A stretch of DNA of 64,000 nt. It comes from Rhizobium sp. GTDB taxonomy: Bacteria; Pseudomonadota; Alphaproteobacteria; Rhizobiales; Rhizobiaceae. Shown here piece by piece: positions 62,137 to 64,000 of this stretch. Positions within the stretch are counted from its first letter, which is position 1. Each line of letters begins with the position of its first letter. The translations under genes were made by a program, and so were the position numbers. The stretch lies in NCBI GenBank assembly GCA_028290545.1, contig JAQGJP010000029.1:1-64000 (forward strand). Reading direction: 5' to 3'. Below the pieces are notes generated by a model that ran no database searches, was not told where the DNA came from, and was given only the letters and a program-made list of their open reading frames with translations.

Positions 62137-64000
62137 TTAGTTCCAGCTGAGGTCCGATTCGTCGAAGCCGCCTGCGCCAATGCTCGTCAACGTGATCGTC
62201 AGATCAGCTGTGTCATCGCCATCGGTATCGATTTTGAGCTGATTGGTGGTCGTGTCGAAGTAGGCTTCAGCCGAGCCGGCTCCAGCTGTGAAGGAACCAG
62301 GGTCATCACCAAGGTAGGTGAAGCCGCTTGTTGTAATCACACCGGTATCAAGGACAACCATATCCACAGCAGTCACGAAGTCGCTGATGGTATGCGTACC
62401 ACCCGCAGAGGCTGCGGTGAAGTGGAACTCATCCGCTCCGCCTTCACCGGCGAGCACATTGGTGCCGCCCACAACATGGATGATGTCGTTACCGCTGCCA
62501 AGGCTGGCCGTCACACCACCTGCTGTGACCGTGATATCGTTATCGCGGATGCTGCCGGTGATAGTGTCGACGTTCGCTACAGTCACATTGCCGGTACCCA
62601 GGAAGACCAAGGTGTCGGAGCCACTGACGAAGTCGATGGTGCCGCCATCGTAGTTTGCCTTCAGCGACAATACGTCGTCGCCGGTGCTGCCGGTGACATT
62701 TTCGACAGAACCCAGAACCGCGGTCGCCGCAGCGCTGAAGGTCACGGTATCGTTGCCGTCACCGAGGTTGTAGCCCCCTGTACCGCTCGTGCTGACCGTA
62801 ATCGTATCAGCACCCGATCCGCCAACCACTGATTCCACATTGCTGATCGTCAGTATGTTGGTGAAGTTGCCAAGCGTTATCCGGTCGGCCGTACCGGCAC
62901 CAAGGTCGATATTCATGCCTGCCGTATCGGTGAACGTCACCTTGTCGTCAAGCGCGCCACCCGTCACAGCTTCCACACCGCTGATGCTTACCGCATTGCC
63001 GCTGGCTCCCAATGTCAGAGAGTCTGCGCCAGTGCCTAGATTGAACGCACCGGAGTACGCGTCGCTCGCACCATCGATAATCACGAGATCGGCACCCGAG
63101 CCACCCGTGACAGTTTCAACGTTCAGCACCGTCAGGTTGGTTGCACCATTGTTGCCCAGGGCCAAGGTGTCGTCACCGTCTCCGAGGTCAACATAGGTTG
63201 ATGCAATCACAGCAGAGTAGGTAACGGCATCATCTGCCGAGCTGCCGGTGACCGATTCCACGCTTGCCAGGGTCGCAGTCAACGCGTCGGTACCCGATGC
63301 GTCCAGTACGTCCGAACCCGTGCCGAGATCCATCGAGTAAACAACGCCACCGCCCATGGTAACCAGATCGACTGCCGTCGAACCGATGACGGTTTCGATG
63401 CCCGCCAGGGTGAGAGTACCACCCGTACCGAAGGTCAGCGAGTCCAACCCGAGACCGAGATCGATCTGTCCTTCAGTCCAGGCGCCGCTGAGGATCACAC
63501 CGTCTGCGTTTGTGCCGCCGGTTACAATATCGGAGGCTACCACCGTGACCAGGCTGTTGACGAAGTTACCAAGCACCACTGTATCTGCAGTGCCCGCAGC
63601 GAGATCAATCGTAACACCCGTTGCTCCTGCCGTGAACGTGATCAGGTCTTCACCAGCACCGCCCGTGACGACTTCGACCCCCGACACACTGATCGTGCCG
63701 CCAGCCGCATCAAGGATGACGGTATCTGCAGTGCCAGCACCGAGATTGAAGATGCCGCCAGTAACGGCCTCGCCAATCGTGATATTGTCAGTAGCCACAC
63801 CGCCGGTGACGGTTTGGGCACCAGTCACGACGACAGTGCCACCGCCTGCAGCCATGGTGAGGCTCTCGACATCATCGACGACGCCCGCCGTAGGAGAGTC
63901 GCCAAGCGTAACCTTGTCAACACCGGTGTTGCCGGTGATGGTTTCAGCGCCGCTGATTGTCAGCGTACCACCTGCTGCATCGAAGCGAAGCTCGTCGGCG
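62137..64000 (-). CDS. C-terminal part of a giant glycine-rich beta-roll secreted protein
   Basis: The frame stays open to the right edge, so the start is outside; 620 residues are visible. It consists of imperfect units of about 45 residues with repeating parts such as SGVEAVTGGALDDKVTFTD, IDLGAGTADRITLG and NLGTGADSLTLG, which predict a stacked beta-roll or beta-helix. Acidic glycine-rich turns (GGSGADTI, LGDGNDTV) resemble RTX calcium sites but rarely give the full nonapeptide. The last 90 residues change to a non-repeat domain (HTISDFVTAVDMVVLDTG, KIDTDGDDTADLTITL, ending DLSWN), typical of type I secretion substrates. It is probably an S-layer-like or adhesive surface protein. It contains very few lysine, arginine or cysteine residues, as usual for such proteins. 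Confidence 0.85.
   Translation of the reverse strand, partial: ADELRFDAAGGTLTISGAETITGNTGVDKVTLGDSPTAGVVDDVESLTMAAGGGTVVVTGAQTVTGGVATDNITIGEAVTGGIFNLGAGTADTVILDAAGGTISVSGVEVVTGGAGEDLITFTAGATGVTIDLAAGTADTVVLGNFVNSLVTVVASDIVTGGTNADGVILSGAWTEGQIDLGLGLDSLTFGTGGTLTLAGIETVIGSTAVDLVTMGGGVVYSMDLGTGSDVLDASGTDALTATLASVESVTGSSADDAVTYSAVIASTYVDLGDGDDTLALGNNGATNLTVLNVETVTGGSGADLVIIDGASDAYSGAFNLGTGADSLTLGASGNAVSISGVEAVTGGALDDKVTFTDTAGMNIDLGAGTADRITLGNFTNILTISNVESVVGGSGADTITVSTSGTGGYNLGDGNDTVTFSAAATAVLGSVENVTGSTGDDVLSLKANYDGGTIDFVSGSDTLVFLGTGNVTVANVDTITGSIRDNDITVTAGGVTASLGSGNDIIHVVGGTNVLAGEGGADEFHFTAASAGGTHTISDFVTAVDMVVLDTGVITTSGFTYLGDDPGSFTAGAGSAEAYFDTTTNQLKIDTDGDDTADLTITLTSIGAGGFDESDLSWN

Noticed and set aside
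1-64000. Prophage, insertion sequence or integrase
   Set aside because: No transposase, integrase, terminal inverted repeats or phage structural genes were seen, although the tRNA genes were checked for att-like flanks.

Overview
This window reads as chromosomal DNA of a GC-rich alphaproteobacterium of the order Hyphomicrobiales (Rhizobiales). The evidence is the conserved block clpP-clpX-lon-hup-tRNA-nuoABCD, a very large GPR/RgsE-type growth-pole protein, the family members DUF2865 and DUF922, a TIGR01620/YcjX pair, and a DksA with a single cysteine. I cannot fix the genus. The left part (about 1-19.4 kb) resembles Devosia-type gene content and the right part a Mesorhizobium/Phyllobacteriaceae-type arrangement, but this impression rests on recalled gene neighbourhoods, not a search.

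Region 1-19.4 kb is mostly on the minus strand. It holds the start of the respiratory complex I operon (nuoA-nuoD, followed by a partial unrelated gene), two small outer-membrane beta-barrel genes, msrA, tRNA-Asp, tRNA-Val, the HU gene, a TetA-like MFS exporter, an E. coli-type alkaline phosphatase, and the proteolysis genes lon, clpX and clpP. Inserted between lon and clpX are arginase and two divergently transcribed citrate-synthase-family genes, one carrying an N-terminal helix-turn-helix. The lon promoter, and probably the clpP promoter, look like heat-shock (RpoH) sites.

Region 19.4-26 kb is accessory in character: a decayed PIN-toxin/antitoxin locus, a secreted alpha/beta hydrolase, a cytochrome P450, a short-chain dehydrogenase with a divergent MarR regulator, an apparently intact toxin-antitoxin pair, and a translationally coupled O-acetylhomoserine sulfhydrylase-cupin pair.

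Region 26-53 kb is core-like: dksA, sixA, ycjX and its membrane partner, the folP-folB-folK operon, a DUF922 protease-like gene, a likely anti-Shine-Dalgarno small RNA, a 2Fe-2S ferredoxin, an Hpt protein, the 2571-residue growth-pole protein built from 11-residue repeats, an Mla-type lipid transport operon (permease, ATPase, MCE protein, lipoprotein), an enolase-superfamily epimerase, an MFS carrier, glutamate dehydrogenase, an LpxH-like phosphoesterase and a DUF2865 protein.

Region 53.8-64 kb is the most unusual part. It contains a family-4 glycosyltransferase whose ribosome-binding site lies in a perfect hairpin, a 501-residue TPR-glycosyltransferase, a 1674-residue protein with three tandem TPR-glycosyltransferase modules, a DUF6165 protein, and the C-terminal part of a very large glycine-rich beta-roll protein with a type-I-secretion-like tail. 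I propose as inference that this is a dedicated glycosylation locus for the secreted repeat protein.
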